A stretch of DNA of 64,000 nucleotides from Paenibacillus_AR mesotrionivorans (lineage in GTDB: Bacteria > Bacillota > Bacilli > Paenibacillales > NBRC-103111). The number at the start of each line of letters is the position of its first letter. The stretch's first letter is position 1. The stretch is taken from positions 480,645 to 544,644 of the forward strand of contig NZ_JBJURJ010000001.1 of assembly GCF_046098205.1 (NCBI RefSeq), in the 5' to 3' direction. The notes below the pieces were generated by a model. That model was not told the DNA's origin. It ran no database searches and worked only from the letters and a program-made list of their open reading frames with translations. Below, in pieces: positions 32,391 through 40,141 of the stretch. The position numbers and the translations under genes were made by a program.

Positions 32391-32999
32391 TCAGAACAGC
32401 TCCTGCTGCTGAGCCAGGATTTTACCGAGAAAGCTTCTTCTATGCAAAGGAGAGGGCCCATGGGTCTCCAAAGCCTCCCGGTGCTGCTTGGTTGCGTAAC
32501 CTTTATGTATGGCAAGGCCGTATTCCGGATAGTCCAGGTCCCAATGGAGACACATCCGGTCCCGGGTTACCTTGGCAATGATCGAAGCCGCGGCGATGGA
32601 TTGGCTGAGCGCATCCCCATGGATAATCGCCAGCTGCGGCAGCGGCACATCCACCTTTTCCGCGTCCACCAAAAGATAATCCGGCTTTGTCTCCAGCTTG
32701 TCCAAGGCCTGCTTCATCGCCAGGCGGGCCGCCTGCTTGATGTTGATTCGGTCCACTGTTTCCGCGTTAGCATACCCGATGCCAATGGCCAGGGCCTGCT
32801 CGCAGATGATATCGTATAAAACCTCCCGGCGTTTCTCCGAAAGCTTCTTGGAATCGTTGACCCCTTCTATCACCAGTCCCTGGGGCAATATCACCGCCGC
32901 CGCTACCACATCCCCGAAGAGACAGCCACGCCCCACCTCGTCCACTCCGGCAATCAGGCTGTAGCCGCTGGCCCACAGCTCTTTTTCATAATCCAGCAT
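32391..32999 (-). CDS. rnhB: Ribonuclease HII
   Basis: Removes ribonucleotides from DNA and RNA-DNA hybrids. It has 202 residues. The conserved metal-binding residues are Asp20 and Glu21 in AGVDEVGRG, and Asp in LLVDAEKVDVP, with the C-terminal SIIAKVTRDRMCLHWD and GYATKQHREAL signatures. The start ATG at 32999 has only a weak purine-rich sequence before it. It is 225 bases downstream of rbgA with a terminator in between, and ylqG follows 146 bases further on. Confidence 0.97.
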   Translation of the reverse strand: MLDYEKELWASGYSLIAGVDEVGRGCLFGDVVAAAVILPQGLVIEGVNDSKKLSEKRREVLYDIICEQALAIGIGYANAETVDRINIKQAARLAMKQALDKLETKPDYLLVDAEKVDVPLPQLAIIHGDALSQSIAAASIIAKVTRDRMCLHWDLDYPEYGLAIHKGYATKQHREALETHGPSPLHRRSFLGKILAQQQELF

Positions 33000-33099
33000 T
33001 CCTTATTCCCCTATCCATGACAAATTCCGTGCGTGAGAAACAATGGATGTTCCTTCTCTTATTATACCTGCTGTGTCAACGTTCTGCCCTATCACCAAA

Positions 33100-33128
33100 A
33101 AACCGCCCCCATCAGGAGCGGTTCCATC
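33100..33128 (-). terminator. Rho-independent terminator after rbgA
   Basis: Minus-strand GAACCGCTCCTGATGGGGGCGGTT hairpin (stem AACCGC/GCGGTT) followed by TTTTTTGG. Confidence 0.8.
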
Positions 33129-33224
33129 TGCACCGTATGTTATGCTGCTGCCGCTGCTGGATCCACAGCCGGTTTGCATCTGCTTATCCGGTGTGCAACC
33201 GTCTTTTTCCACAGCCGCTTCAGA

Positions 33225-34100
33225 CTACGCCATATCCGGACGTTCCAGGCTGATGCGCCCCAGCTTTCCGGCACGCAGCTCACGAAGAATCAGGGTGGAT
33301 GCCTTCCCCAGATCCACACGGCCTCCGGAGACCACACAGCCCCGTTTGCGGCCGATGTTCTCCATCACTTCAATGACGGTTTCAGCCTCGGAAAGGTCCG
33401 CAGGCAGCTCTCCGATGCCATAACGCTCGGACAGCACTCCCGGGTATGCTTCGGCTATATATCGAACGGCATAAAAAGCCACTTCATCCGCCGGCATAAT
33501 TTCTTCCTTGATCGAGCCAATGGTTGCCAAACGCAAACCCACCTGCTGGTCCTCGAACTTAGGCCACAGGATACCCGGCGTATCCAGTAGCTCCAGCTCT
33601 CCGCCTGCCATCTTGATCCATTGCTGGCCCTTGGTGACGCCCGGTTTGTCTCCTGTAGCGGCCACCTTGCGTCCTGCCAGCTTATTGATCAGCGTGGATT
33701 TGCCCACGTTGGGAATGCCTACGATCAGAGCACGGATCGCCCGGGGGTTCATTCCTTTGCGCTGGCGGGCCTCCATCTTCTCGGCCATCAGCTTCCTGCA
33801 TCGCGGCACAATGTCCCGCGTTCCGCTTCCGGTTACCGCGTCAATGGGCAGCGCATCCAATCCCTTCTCCTGAAAAAAAGCGACCCAGTCCGCAGTAGCG
33901 GCCGGATCGGCCAGATCAAGCTTGTTCAAGAGTACCAGGCGGGGCTTATGCTGCAGGATGGTATCAACCATCGGATTGCGGCTGGACAGGGGGACACGGG
34001 CATCGATAAGCTCGATGGCCACGTCGATGAGCTTCAGCTTTTCTTCAATCTGCCGTCTCGCCCTGGTCATGTGGCCGGGAAACCACTGAATGGTTGCCAT
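33225..34100 (-). CDS. rbgA: RbgA/YlqF, GTPase for 50S ribosome assembly
   Basis: An essential GTPase acting late in large-subunit maturation. The start is the ATG at 34100 (MATIQWFPGHMTRARRQ, 291 residues); the GTG nine bases upstream lies inside the ribosome binding site. It is circularly permuted: the G4 motif NKLD (LLNKLDLADP) precedes G1 (GIPNVGKST) and G3 (DTPG). The C-terminal RNA-binding domain contains the conserved GKASTLILRELRAGKLGRISLE. It lies 15 bases after lepB and ends in a terminator. Confidence 0.97.
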   Translation of the reverse strand: MATIQWFPGHMTRARRQIEEKLKLIDVAIELIDARVPLSSRNPMVDTILQHKPRLVLLNKLDLADPAATADWVAFFQEKGLDALPIDAVTGSGTRDIVPRCRKLMAEKMEARQRKGMNPRAIRALIVGIPNVGKSTLINKLAGRKVAATGDKPGVTKGQQWIKMAGGELELLDTPGILWPKFEDQQVGLRLATIGSIKEEIMPADEVAFYAVRYIAEAYPGVLSERYGIGELPADLSEAETVIEVMENIGRKRGCVVSGGRVDLGKASTLILRELRAGKLGRISLERPDMA

Positions 34101-34115
34101 CTTTCTCACCTCACC

Positions 34116-34700
34116 TTAATGCTTGATAAATCCCAGCTTGGCCAGGGGCCAGAAGCGGACATCCGCACGGCCGACAATCTTGTCAAAAGCAACGGTGCCG
34201 ATTGCGCGGCTGTCCTGGCTGTTGACCCGGTTGTCGCCCATGACGAATACCTTGCCTTCTTCAACCGTGATCTCCGAAAAGTCCACGTTGTAATTGCTGT
34301 TGGTCCGGGCCTTGTAATCGTCAACGGCTTCCTGCAAGTAGGGTTCCTTTAATTCTTCCCCGTTAATAAACACTTTATTGTTTTGGATCTTGATCTTCTC
34401 ACCGGGCAGAGCAACGACCCTCTTAATATAATCCACACCCGTGGGCGCATGAAACACCACCACTTCACCACGTTCGGGAGTACGGATATTATAGATGATC
34501 TTGTTCACGATAAGCCGTTCTCTGGTATGGAAATTCGGTTCCATGGAGGGCCCGTCCACAATGAACGGTGCAAAAATAAACCAGCGGATAATAATAACGA
34601 GAACGGCGGCGATAAACAGCGCCTTCGTCCATTCCCACGCTTCGCTCTTCATTGAAACAGCCTGTGCCGGTTGTTCGGGCAATTGTTGCTCCTGTTCCAT
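34116..34700 (-). CDS. lepB: Type I signal peptidase
   Basis: Cleaves Sec signal peptides at the outer face of the cytoplasmic membrane. It is 194 residues long, with one N-terminal transmembrane segment at about residues 26-46. The catalytic serine is Ser52 in GPSMEPNF and the general base lysine is Lys93 in VDYIKRVVALPGE. Box E GDNRVNSQDSR follows. The start ATG at 34700 has GGAGGCTCACGAGA before it. It is followed after 15 bases by rbgA. This is the SipS-type single-pass enzyme of Firmicutes. Confidence 0.97.
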   Translation of the reverse strand: MEQEQQLPEQPAQAVSMKSEAWEWTKALFIAAVLVIIIRWFIFAPFIVDGPSMEPNFHTRERLIVNKIIYNIRTPERGEVVVFHAPTGVDYIKRVVALPGEKIKIQNNKVFINGEELKEPYLQEAVDDYKARTNSNYNVDFSEITVEEGKVFVMGDNRVNSQDSRAIGTVAFDKIVGRADVRFWPLAKLGFIKH

Positions 34701-34732
34701 TCTCGTGAGCCTCCATCCCTAAAACTCCTCAA

Positions 34733-34775
34733 AAAACCGAAAGGAGGCTTGTGCTGTGCCCAAGCCCCCTGTTCA
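34733..34775 (-). terminator. Rho-independent terminator after rplS
   Basis: Minus-strand stem GGGGGCTTG/CAAGCCTCC, then TTTCGGTTTTTT. It lies just after the rplS stop at 34779 and before lepB. Confidence 0.85.
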
Positions 34776-34778
34776 ATC

Positions 34779-35123
34779 TTATCGGATTTCGGTAATTCTT
34801 GCTGCCTTGCCGCGAAGTGCGCGCAGGTAGTAGAGCTTAGCGCGACGAACCTTACCACGACGGGCTACTTCGATTTTATCGATCTTCGGGGAATGGAGCG
34901 GGAATGCTCTTTCCACACCAACACCGTAAGAGATTTTACGAACGGTAAACGTTTCGCTGATGCCACCGCCGCGACGCTTGATCACAACGCCTTCAAACAG
35001 CTGGACCCGTTCGCGGGAACCCTCGATAACCTTCACGTACACCTTCAGGGTGTCGCCTGGACGAAAGCTCGGAATATCCTTGCGAAGTTGTTCCTTGGTA
35101 ATTTCTTGAACCAACAAATTCAT
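34779..35123 (-). CDS. rplS: 50S ribosomal protein L19
   Basis: A 114-residue ribosomal protein at the 30S-50S interface. The ATG at 35123 (MNLLVQEITKEQLRKD) follows GGAAGGAGGAAG. The family signatures FRPGDTLKVYVKVIEGSRERVQLFEGVVI, FTVRKISYGVGVERAFPLHSPKI and RRAKLYYLR are complete (quoted in part only to locate the domain ends). trmD lies upstream and a terminator downstream. The 180 bases before it may hold the L19 autoregulatory leader. Confidence 0.99.
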   Translation of the reverse strand: MNLLVQEITKEQLRKDIPSFRPGDTLKVYVKVIEGSRERVQLFEGVVIKRRGGGISETFTVRKISYGVGVERAFPLHSPKIDKIEVARRGKVRRAKLYYLRALRGKAARITEIR

Positions 35124-35225
35124 TTGACTTCCTCCTTCCACACAGGTGTTCATTCCGCTTATCGGCCTACATCCCAATTGATGAGCCGCAACCGCGTAGA
35201 GGACCACCGTTATCAAATCACAACA
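35124..35225 (-). ncRNA. Possible L19 (rplS) ribosomal-protein leader
   Basis: An L19 leader with autoregulatory structure is known upstream of rplS in Bacilli. The minus-strand sequence here includes GGTGGTCCTCTACGCGG, TTGCGGCTCATC and a stem-forming GCCGATAAGCGG before the ribosome binding site. Position and length fit. The fold was judged by eye only. Confidence 0.35.
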
Positions 35226-35305
35226 TTAAATATACTAACATATCTGCAGGCGCATAGCAATGTTTGTCTCAACTTTTTTTGATAACTATTTACCAGCCGT
35301 CCGCC

Positions 35306-36178
35306 TCACTTCTGCTCCCTGTTCAAAGCCGCCTGCCGCTTCAGCTCCGCCAGCCATTCCTTGTCCTTCTTCGACAGCTCCACATCCTTCAGCAGCTCCG
35401 GACGCCTTCTGTAGGTTCGCTCCAGAGACTGTCTGCGCCGCCACAGCTCGATATTCTCGTGATGGCCGGACAGCAGCACCTCCGGCACCTCCCAGTCACG
35501 GAATTGAGCCGGCCGGGTGTAGTGGGGATATTCCAGAAGCCCCGTGCTGAACGAATCCGTAACCGCAGACAGCTGATTACCAAGAACCCCGGGCAACAGA
35601 CGCACTACACTGTCGATGACCACCATAGCAGGCAGCTCCCCGCCTGTCAGCACATAATCTCCGATGGAGAGCTCATCGGTGACCAGATGCTCCCGTATGC
35701 GTTCGTCGTAGCCTTCATAGTGGCCACAGATGAAGATCAAATGCTCCTCCCGGGACAGCTCCTCCGCCTTCCGTTGGGTGAAGGTCTCCCCTTGCGGGCA
35801 CATGAGGATCACCCGCGGTTTTGGTTCAGCGTTGGGCAGATCTACCAGCGGCTCATCCGGCTTACCTTCTGGCACTTCTGCGGACGGATTCTCCTGCACG
35901 TCCATCAGACCCTCTACATCGTTTCTGTCAACGGTACCGGGATAATGGCGCTCCATTAATTCCTCCACCGCGGCGAAGATCGGGCCGGGCTTCAGCACCA
36001 TCCCTCCCCCGCCGCCGAAGGGATAATCATCCACTGTGTTATGCTTGTTGTTGGCATAATCCCGGAAATTCAAGGTGGACAGGGAAACAAGCCCTTTTTG
36101 GCGGGCTTTTCCAAGAATACTCGCGCCGAATACCCCCTCGAACATCTCGGGAAACAAGGTCAGAACATCGATCTTCAT
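35306..36178 (-). CDS. trmD: TrmD, tRNA (guanine-37-N1) methyltransferase
   Basis: SPOUT-class enzyme that methylates G37 of tRNAs reading CNN codons and prevents frameshifting. It has 290 residues, somewhat longer than the usual 240-250; the extra part lies around residues 80-110 (RNDVEGLMDVQENPSAEVPEGK) as an insertion. The trefoil-knot signatures FICGHYEGYDERI and YVLTGGELPA are intact. The start ATG at 36178 overlaps the stop of rimM by four bases. rplS follows 180 bases downstream. Confidence 0.97.
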   Translation of the reverse strand: MKIDVLTLFPEMFEGVFGASILGKARQKGLVSLSTLNFRDYANNKHNTVDDYPFGGGGGMVLKPGPIFAAVEELMERHYPGTVDRNDVEGLMDVQENPSAEVPEGKPDEPLVDLPNAEPKPRVILMCPQGETFTQRKAEELSREEHLIFICGHYEGYDERIREHLVTDELSIGDYVLTGGELPAMVVIDSVVRLLPGVLGNQLSAVTDSFSTGLLEYPHYTRPAQFRDWEVPEVLLSGHHENIELWRRRQSLERTYRRRPELLKDVELSKKDKEWLAELKRQAALNREQK

Positions 36179-36696
36179 TCCAGCAGTCCTTCCATCAGCT
36201 CAACGGTAACCTGCTTGTTATCCACGTCTACCTCAAGCACGACCTCATCAATAACAGGCAGGAGCAGATCGCGGCCTTTGGGGCGTTTGACCACCCAGAC
36301 GTGGTTGGCTCCGGGAGTCAGAATTTCTTTAATCTCGCCCAGCTTTTCCCCGCCAGCCGTCACCACCGTACAGCCCAGAATCTCATGGTAATAGTATTCG
36401 TCCTCGTCCAAGTCGGCCAGGCTCTCCTCATCCACCTTCACCAGCCAGCCCTTGTACTGCTCCACTTGGTTGATGTTATCCCATCCCTGGAAACGGGTAA
36501 TGAACATCCCCTTATGCTCGCGGGCCTGCTCTACCTGGGTTTGGATCTGCTTGCCGCTCTCCGGCTCCACCAGAATCAGCTTGCTTCCCTTCACAAACCG
36601 CAGCTCCGGAAAATCCGTCTGGGACAGAATTTTCAATTCCCCCCGGATGCCGTGGGTGTTGACGATTTTCCCTACATTATATAGCTTGTCGCTCAT
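36175..36696 (-). CDS. rimM: RimM, 30S ribosome maturation factor
   Basis: Binds S19 and helps assemble the head of the 30S subunit. 173 residues: the N-terminal beta-barrel domain (YNVGKIVNTHGIRGELKI), a linker, and a C-terminal PRC-barrel domain starting at about residue 98 (EYYYHEILGCTVVTAGGEKLGEIKEIL) ending in the conserved PVIDEVVLEVDVDNK. It overlaps trmD by four bases and is 160 bases downstream of khpA, with a terminator in that gap. Confidence 0.97.
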   Translation of the reverse strand: MSDKLYNVGKIVNTHGIRGELKILSQTDFPELRFVKGSKLILVEPESGKQIQTQVEQAREHKGMFITRFQGWDNINQVEQYKGWLVKVDEESLADLDEDEYYYHEILGCTVVTAGGEKLGEIKEILTPGANHVWVVKRPKGRDLLLPVIDEVVLEVDVDNKQVTVELMEGLLE

Positions 36697-36817
36697 GCGA
36701 TATACACTTCCTTATATGTGGAATGCGGTCCATTCTATAGCTACAGCATTTCAAGCCGGCTTTCTTCCCCGCTTGTCCGGAACAGAAGAAAACCCTCTTC
36801 AAATTCTGTCTGATGAT

Positions 36818-36849
36818 GCAAAAAGGGGCAAGGTTGCCCTCACCCCTTC
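36818..36849 (-). terminator. Rho-independent terminator after khpA
   Basis: Minus-strand AAGGGGTGAGGGCAA hairpin with CCTTGCCCCTT and a TTTTT tail, 8 bases after khpA. The housekeeping series is therefore divided into rpsP-khpA and rimM-trmD transcripts, at least in part. Confidence 0.75.
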
Positions 36850-36856
36850 CAATTGC

Positions 36857-37087
36857 TCATGATACGATTTCAACGCTAACCCGCTTGTTCTCCTTGACAG
36901 CAGCCGATGTGACAACTGTGCGCAAAGCTTTGGCGATGCGTCCTTGCTTGCCAATCACCTTGCCGATATCGGTGGGGTTCACGGTAAGCTCGTACACGAT
37001 TTCCTGACTACGCTCCACGGCATTTACGCTGACATCTTCCGGATGATCCACCAACGCCTTAGCGATTACGGTTATCAGATCTTTCAT
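36857..37087 (-). CDS. khpA: KhpA, small KH-domain RNA-binding protein
   Basis: 76 residues, one KH domain with the GxxG loop in IGKVIGKQGRIAKALRTVV. KhpA proteins bind many RNAs with KhpB and influence cell-division and envelope gene expression in Firmicutes. It is known as YlqC in B. subtilis and always follows rpsP. The start ATG at 37087 lies 23 bases after the rpsP stop. Confidence 0.96.
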   Translation of the reverse strand: MKDLITVIAKALVDHPEDVSVNAVERSQEIVYELTVNPTDIGKVIGKQGRIAKALRTVVTSAAVKENKRVSVEIVS

Positions 37088-37110
37088 ATGCCGCCCTCCG
37101 TTAAGCCAAA

Positions 37111-37383
37111 TTACTTCTGCAATTTGGACTCATGGAACTTTTTCATAATGCCGGCTTTGCTGAACAGGTTGCGGACGGTGTCGGACGCTTGCGCGCCGTC
37201 GCCCAGCCACTTGAGCGCCTTCTCCTCGTCGATTGCGACGGTAGCAGGGGCGGTCAGCGGGTTATAAGTACCGATTTCCTCGATAAAACGACCGTCACGG
37301 GGAGACCGGGAATCAGATACCACCAGACGATAAACGGGAGCCTTGTGGGAACCCATACGCTTCAGACGAATGCGAACTGCCAT
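37111..37383 (-). CDS. rpsP: 30S ribosomal protein S16
   Basis: 90 residues, MAVRIRLKRMGSHKAPVYRLVV with the conserved DSRSPRDGRFIEEIGTYNPL. Start ATG 37383 behind AAGGAGGTG. It is 117 bases after ffh; the gap contains an imperfect copy of a small palindrome (near 37453) that also occurs before ylxM. Confidence 0.98.
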   Translation of the reverse strand: MAVRIRLKRMGSHKAPVYRLVVSDSRSPRDGRFIEEIGTYNPLTAPATVAIDEEKALKWLGDGAQASDTVRNLFSKAGIMKKFHESKLQK

Positions 37384-37500
37384 TGTTGTTTCACCTCCTT
37401 AACAGAATAACGCGGTAACATGGTCCGTGCCGTAGGCCAGATAATGTTACACAGCGCTTCGAATTTGGCAAAGCAAAATTAAAGGAATGTCCTTATATTT

Positions 37501-38868
37501 TCAAAAAGGAAACCGTCCGCCCTTGCCCATCTTGCCGAACATGCCGCCTTTTTTCTTGCCGTTGCCCATCATGCCGGAGAACTGCTTCATCATCTTCCGC
37601 ATATCCTCGAACTGTTTGATGAAGCGGTTGACCTCCACCACCGTATTCCCGCTGCCCACAGCGATACGCTTGCGGCGGGTAGGACTCAAGAGCTCCGGCT
37701 TGGCGCGCTCTTCCTTGGTCATGGATTTGACGATGGCGGCCGTACGGGCCATTTGCTTCTCGTCGATCTTCACGTTCTTCATCTGGTCCTTCATCTTGCC
37801 CATACCCGGCATCATATCCAGGATCTGGTCCAGCGGACCCATCTTCTTGACCTGCTCCATCTGCTCCAGGAAATCATCGAAGGTAAACTCGGCCTTGCGG
37901 AGCTTGCGCTCCATTTCCTTGGCTTTGTCCGCGTCGATGTTGGCCTGGGCCTTCTCGATCAGGGTCAGCACATCCCCCATGCCGAGAATCCGGGAGGCCA
38001 TCCGCTCAGGATGGAAGGGCTCCAGAGCATCCATCTTCTCGCCTGTAGCAGCGAATTTAATGGGACAGCCGGTAACCGCCTTAACGGAGATGGCTGCGCC
38101 GCCGCGTGTATCATTGTCCAGCTTGGTAATGATGACACCCGTCAAACCCAGCTGCTTATGGAAGCTGTCCGCCACATTCACGGCCTCCTGGCCGGTCATG
38201 GCATCCACCACAAACAGAATTTCGTCCGGCTGGACAGCCTCCTTGATCTTCGTCAGCTCCTCCATGAGAGCTTCGTCGATATGGAGACGCCCCGCGGTAT
38301 CGATCAGCACATAATCATGACCGTGCTCCTTGGCGTGGGCGATGCCTTGTGTAGCAATGTCCACCGGATTAACATCCGCCCCGGGAGCGTATACCGGCAC
38401 CTTCAGCTGCTCGCCCAATACCTGCAATTGCTTGATGGCGGCAGGCCGGTAGATGTCCGCAGCCACCATCAGAGGCTTGTGGTTCTGCTTTTGCAGATAT
38501 TTGGCCAGTTTGCCGGTAGAGGTGGTTTTACCCGCACCCTGCAGACCTGCCATCAGGATAATGGTAGGCGGGCGGTTAGACCGGGCCAGCTTGGCCTGAG
38601 TGCCGCCCATAAGAGCGGTTAGCTCCTTGTTGACGATATCTACTACCACCATACCCGGCGTGAAGCTCTTCATCACTTCCTGGCCGATGGCGCGTTCCTT
38701 GATCCTGGCGATGAAGTCCTTGACGACCTTAAAGTTGACGTCCGCCTCCAACAGGGCCAGGCGCACTTCTCTTAAGGCTTCGTTGACATCATCCTCCGTC
38801 AGCTTGCCCCGGGACTTCAGCTTTCCGAACACATTCTGCAGCCTGCTGGCTAATCCTTCAAATGCCAT
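37501..38868 (-). CDS. ffh: Ffh, signal recognition particle GTPase
   Basis: Cotranslational targeting of membrane proteins. It has 455 residues from the ATG at 38868 (MAFEGLASRLQNVFGKLK) behind GGGAGGCGGGG. The N domain, then the G domain (GLQGAGKTTSTGKLAKY, DTAGRLHID, TKLDNDTRGGAA), then the methionine-rich M domain, which ends in a glycine/methionine/lysine tail (MMGNGKKKGGMFGKMGKG). It lies 46 bases after ylxM. ftsY, which often precedes ylxM, is not in the window. Confidence 0.98.
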   Translation of the reverse strand: MAFEGLASRLQNVFGKLKSRGKLTEDDVNEALREVRLALLEADVNFKVVKDFIARIKERAIGQEVMKSFTPGMVVVDIVNKELTALMGGTQAKLARSNRPPTIILMAGLQGAGKTTSTGKLAKYLQKQNHKPLMVAADIYRPAAIKQLQVLGEQLKVPVYAPGADVNPVDIATQGIAHAKEHGHDYVLIDTAGRLHIDEALMEELTKIKEAVQPDEILFVVDAMTGQEAVNVADSFHKQLGLTGVIITKLDNDTRGGAAISVKAVTGCPIKFAATGEKMDALEPFHPERMASRILGMGDVLTLIEKAQANIDADKAKEMERKLRKAEFTFDDFLEQMEQVKKMGPLDQILDMMPGMGKMKDQMKNVKIDEKQMARTAAIVKSMTKEERAKPELLSPTRRKRIAVGSGNTVVEVNRFIKQFEDMRKMMKQFSGMMGNGKKKGGMFGKMGKGGRFPF

Positions 38869-38914
38869 GTGCCCCGCCTCCCGCAAGTCTAATGATTCTG
38901 TATACGGCCCCAAC

Positions 38915-39283
38915 TCATGGGGTATCGTCCTTCACTTCTATGGTCAAAAGCCGGGAGAGCAGCTCCAGCATCCGCCTGCTGTCTTCCCCCTGCCGCCGTT
39001 TAATCAATGCTTCCAGCTCACTTGCCGCTTGGCTCTTGCGGGCAAACTGCTCCGCCAGCCGAAGCTTGCCCTCGTAATCCTCCAGCGACTGCTCGGCCCG
39101 CTTCAGGTGTTCGTAAACCGCCTGCCGGCTGACCTCAAAATCCGCCGCAATTTCACCGAGGGAAAAATTGTCCTGGTAGTACAAGGACAGGATGGATTGC
39201 TGCTTGTCCGTCAGCAGCGCTCCGTAGAAGTCGAACAGGGTGTTTACCCGGTTCGTCCGTTCCAGCAGCGTGTCATCTTCCAT
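38915..39283 (-). CDS. ylxM: YlxM, SRP-associated HTH protein (UPF0122)
   Basis: A helix-turn-helix protein of 122 residues encoded just before ffh in Bacilli; it has been linked to the SRP pathway. Start taken at ATG 39283 (MEDDTLLERTNRVNTLFDFYG), which matches B. subtilis YlxM; the ATG at 39313 gives a ten-residue extension without family match. The sigma-like HTH is FSLGEIAADFEVSRQAVYEHLKR. The C-terminal 50 residues are charged and longer than in B. subtilis. It is first in the operon; a strong promoter lies at 39397-39425. Confidence 0.93.
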   Translation of the reverse strand: MEDDTLLERTNRVNTLFDFYGALLTDKQQSILSLYYQDNFSLGEIAADFEVSRQAVYEHLKRAEQSLEDYEGKLRLAEQFARKSQAASELEALIKRRQGEDSRRMLELLSRLLTIEVKDDTP

Positions 39284-39360
39284 CTTCAGGTGACCCTCCC
39301 GTTCCGAATGCACCTCGCATCCGGGAGTGGACGCGGCAACCGCAGCAGCCCCGCCGGAGC

Positions 39361-39425
39361 GTGTAAAGGTTCACTCCTTTACACCGAACATTGACTATAT
39401 TAGCGGATCCTTGTGCAGATGTCAA
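39361..39425 (-). promoter_or_regulatory. SigA promoter and 5' leader hairpin of the ylxM-ffh operon
   Basis: TTGACA (39420-39425), a 17-base spacer and TAATAT (39397-39402) on the minus strand form a near-consensus promoter. The expected start, near 39390, is followed at once by a perfect 9-bp hairpin GTGTAAAGG-AGTGAA-CCTTTACAC (39361-39384). A 5' hairpin of this kind commonly protects an mRNA end. Confidence 0.85.
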
Positions 39426-39540
39426 GCATATTACCTTGTCACTCCCTCTTTCATACCTTTGGTCCAGGCCAGAGGCCGGATAAAGTTTAGGAAGCTTCGG
39501 ATTTGGCAAAGCCAAATCGAAGGGCTCTCTTGCAGCTGAA

Positions 39541-39713
39541 CTCGAAATTTCATATATAATTTCGCCGATTTTATCATTTCAGCGGTTTATACTCGAAATT
39601 TCATATATAAATGGCCCTACCCCTGCGATTTCCCTGGATTGTATATGAAATTTCATATATAACCTCTCCATCTGAGGGTATTTACAAATTTATACTCGCT
39701 TTTTCATATACAA
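39541..39713. repeat. AT-rich palindrome array with 51-bp period (four units)
   Basis: Units based on CTCGAAATTTCATATATAA occur at 39541, 39592, 39643 and 39695. The GAAATTT cores are 51, 52 and 51 bases apart. The third contains the perfect 18-bp palindrome TATATGAAATTTCATATA. The 30-base intervals between units are unrelated to each other. A single copy of the core also lies at 11291-11305. Confidence 0.8.
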
Positions 39714-40141
39714 CCAACAGTGTGTCAGCCATCCAAGAGCCTCACCGGCCAACAGCATTCCGCTAACCATCCTCATTCCGCACATCCGACTTCATACCAG
39801 CACTTAACTCCTCTCACATTTAACACATCCGATTCCACCACACCAGTTAAGTAACAACCAGCATAAACATCCGGTTTCGCTCAGCACTTAACCAACCCGT
39901 ACTTTCCGCACATCCGTTCTCCCGCTCAGCAGCATCCATCCCGCTAGCCAACATCCATCCACCCGCCAACAAACGGTCAACCATCCAATCCCCCGTCCGC
40001 CCCAACCCGTTCCTCCAACCCGGTTATCCCCCTCTTTCCCCGTGACAGCGCTGTCTCCCTGCAGGAAATGTATGTTATACTGGTAAAAGTCGAATGGGCG
40101 CGGAGGCCGCAAGCTGCAACAATAACGTAAGAACGGAGGTT

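Larger units (their letters stand above)
39284..40093. other. gene-free region between ylxM and the first MFS gene
   Basis: Holds the ylxM promoter and leader (39361-39425), a 12-bp palindrome with arms CTTCGGATTTGGC and GCCAAATCGAAG (39495-39522), the 51-bp periodic array (39541-39713), and then about 370 bases of CA-rich sequence with short CCATCC and CGC(A)CATCCG motifs that I cannot assign. Confidence 0.75.

Noticed and set aside
39541..39713. CRISPR array
   Set aside because: Repeats are about 20 bp and imperfect, there are only four, and no cas gene is within the window.
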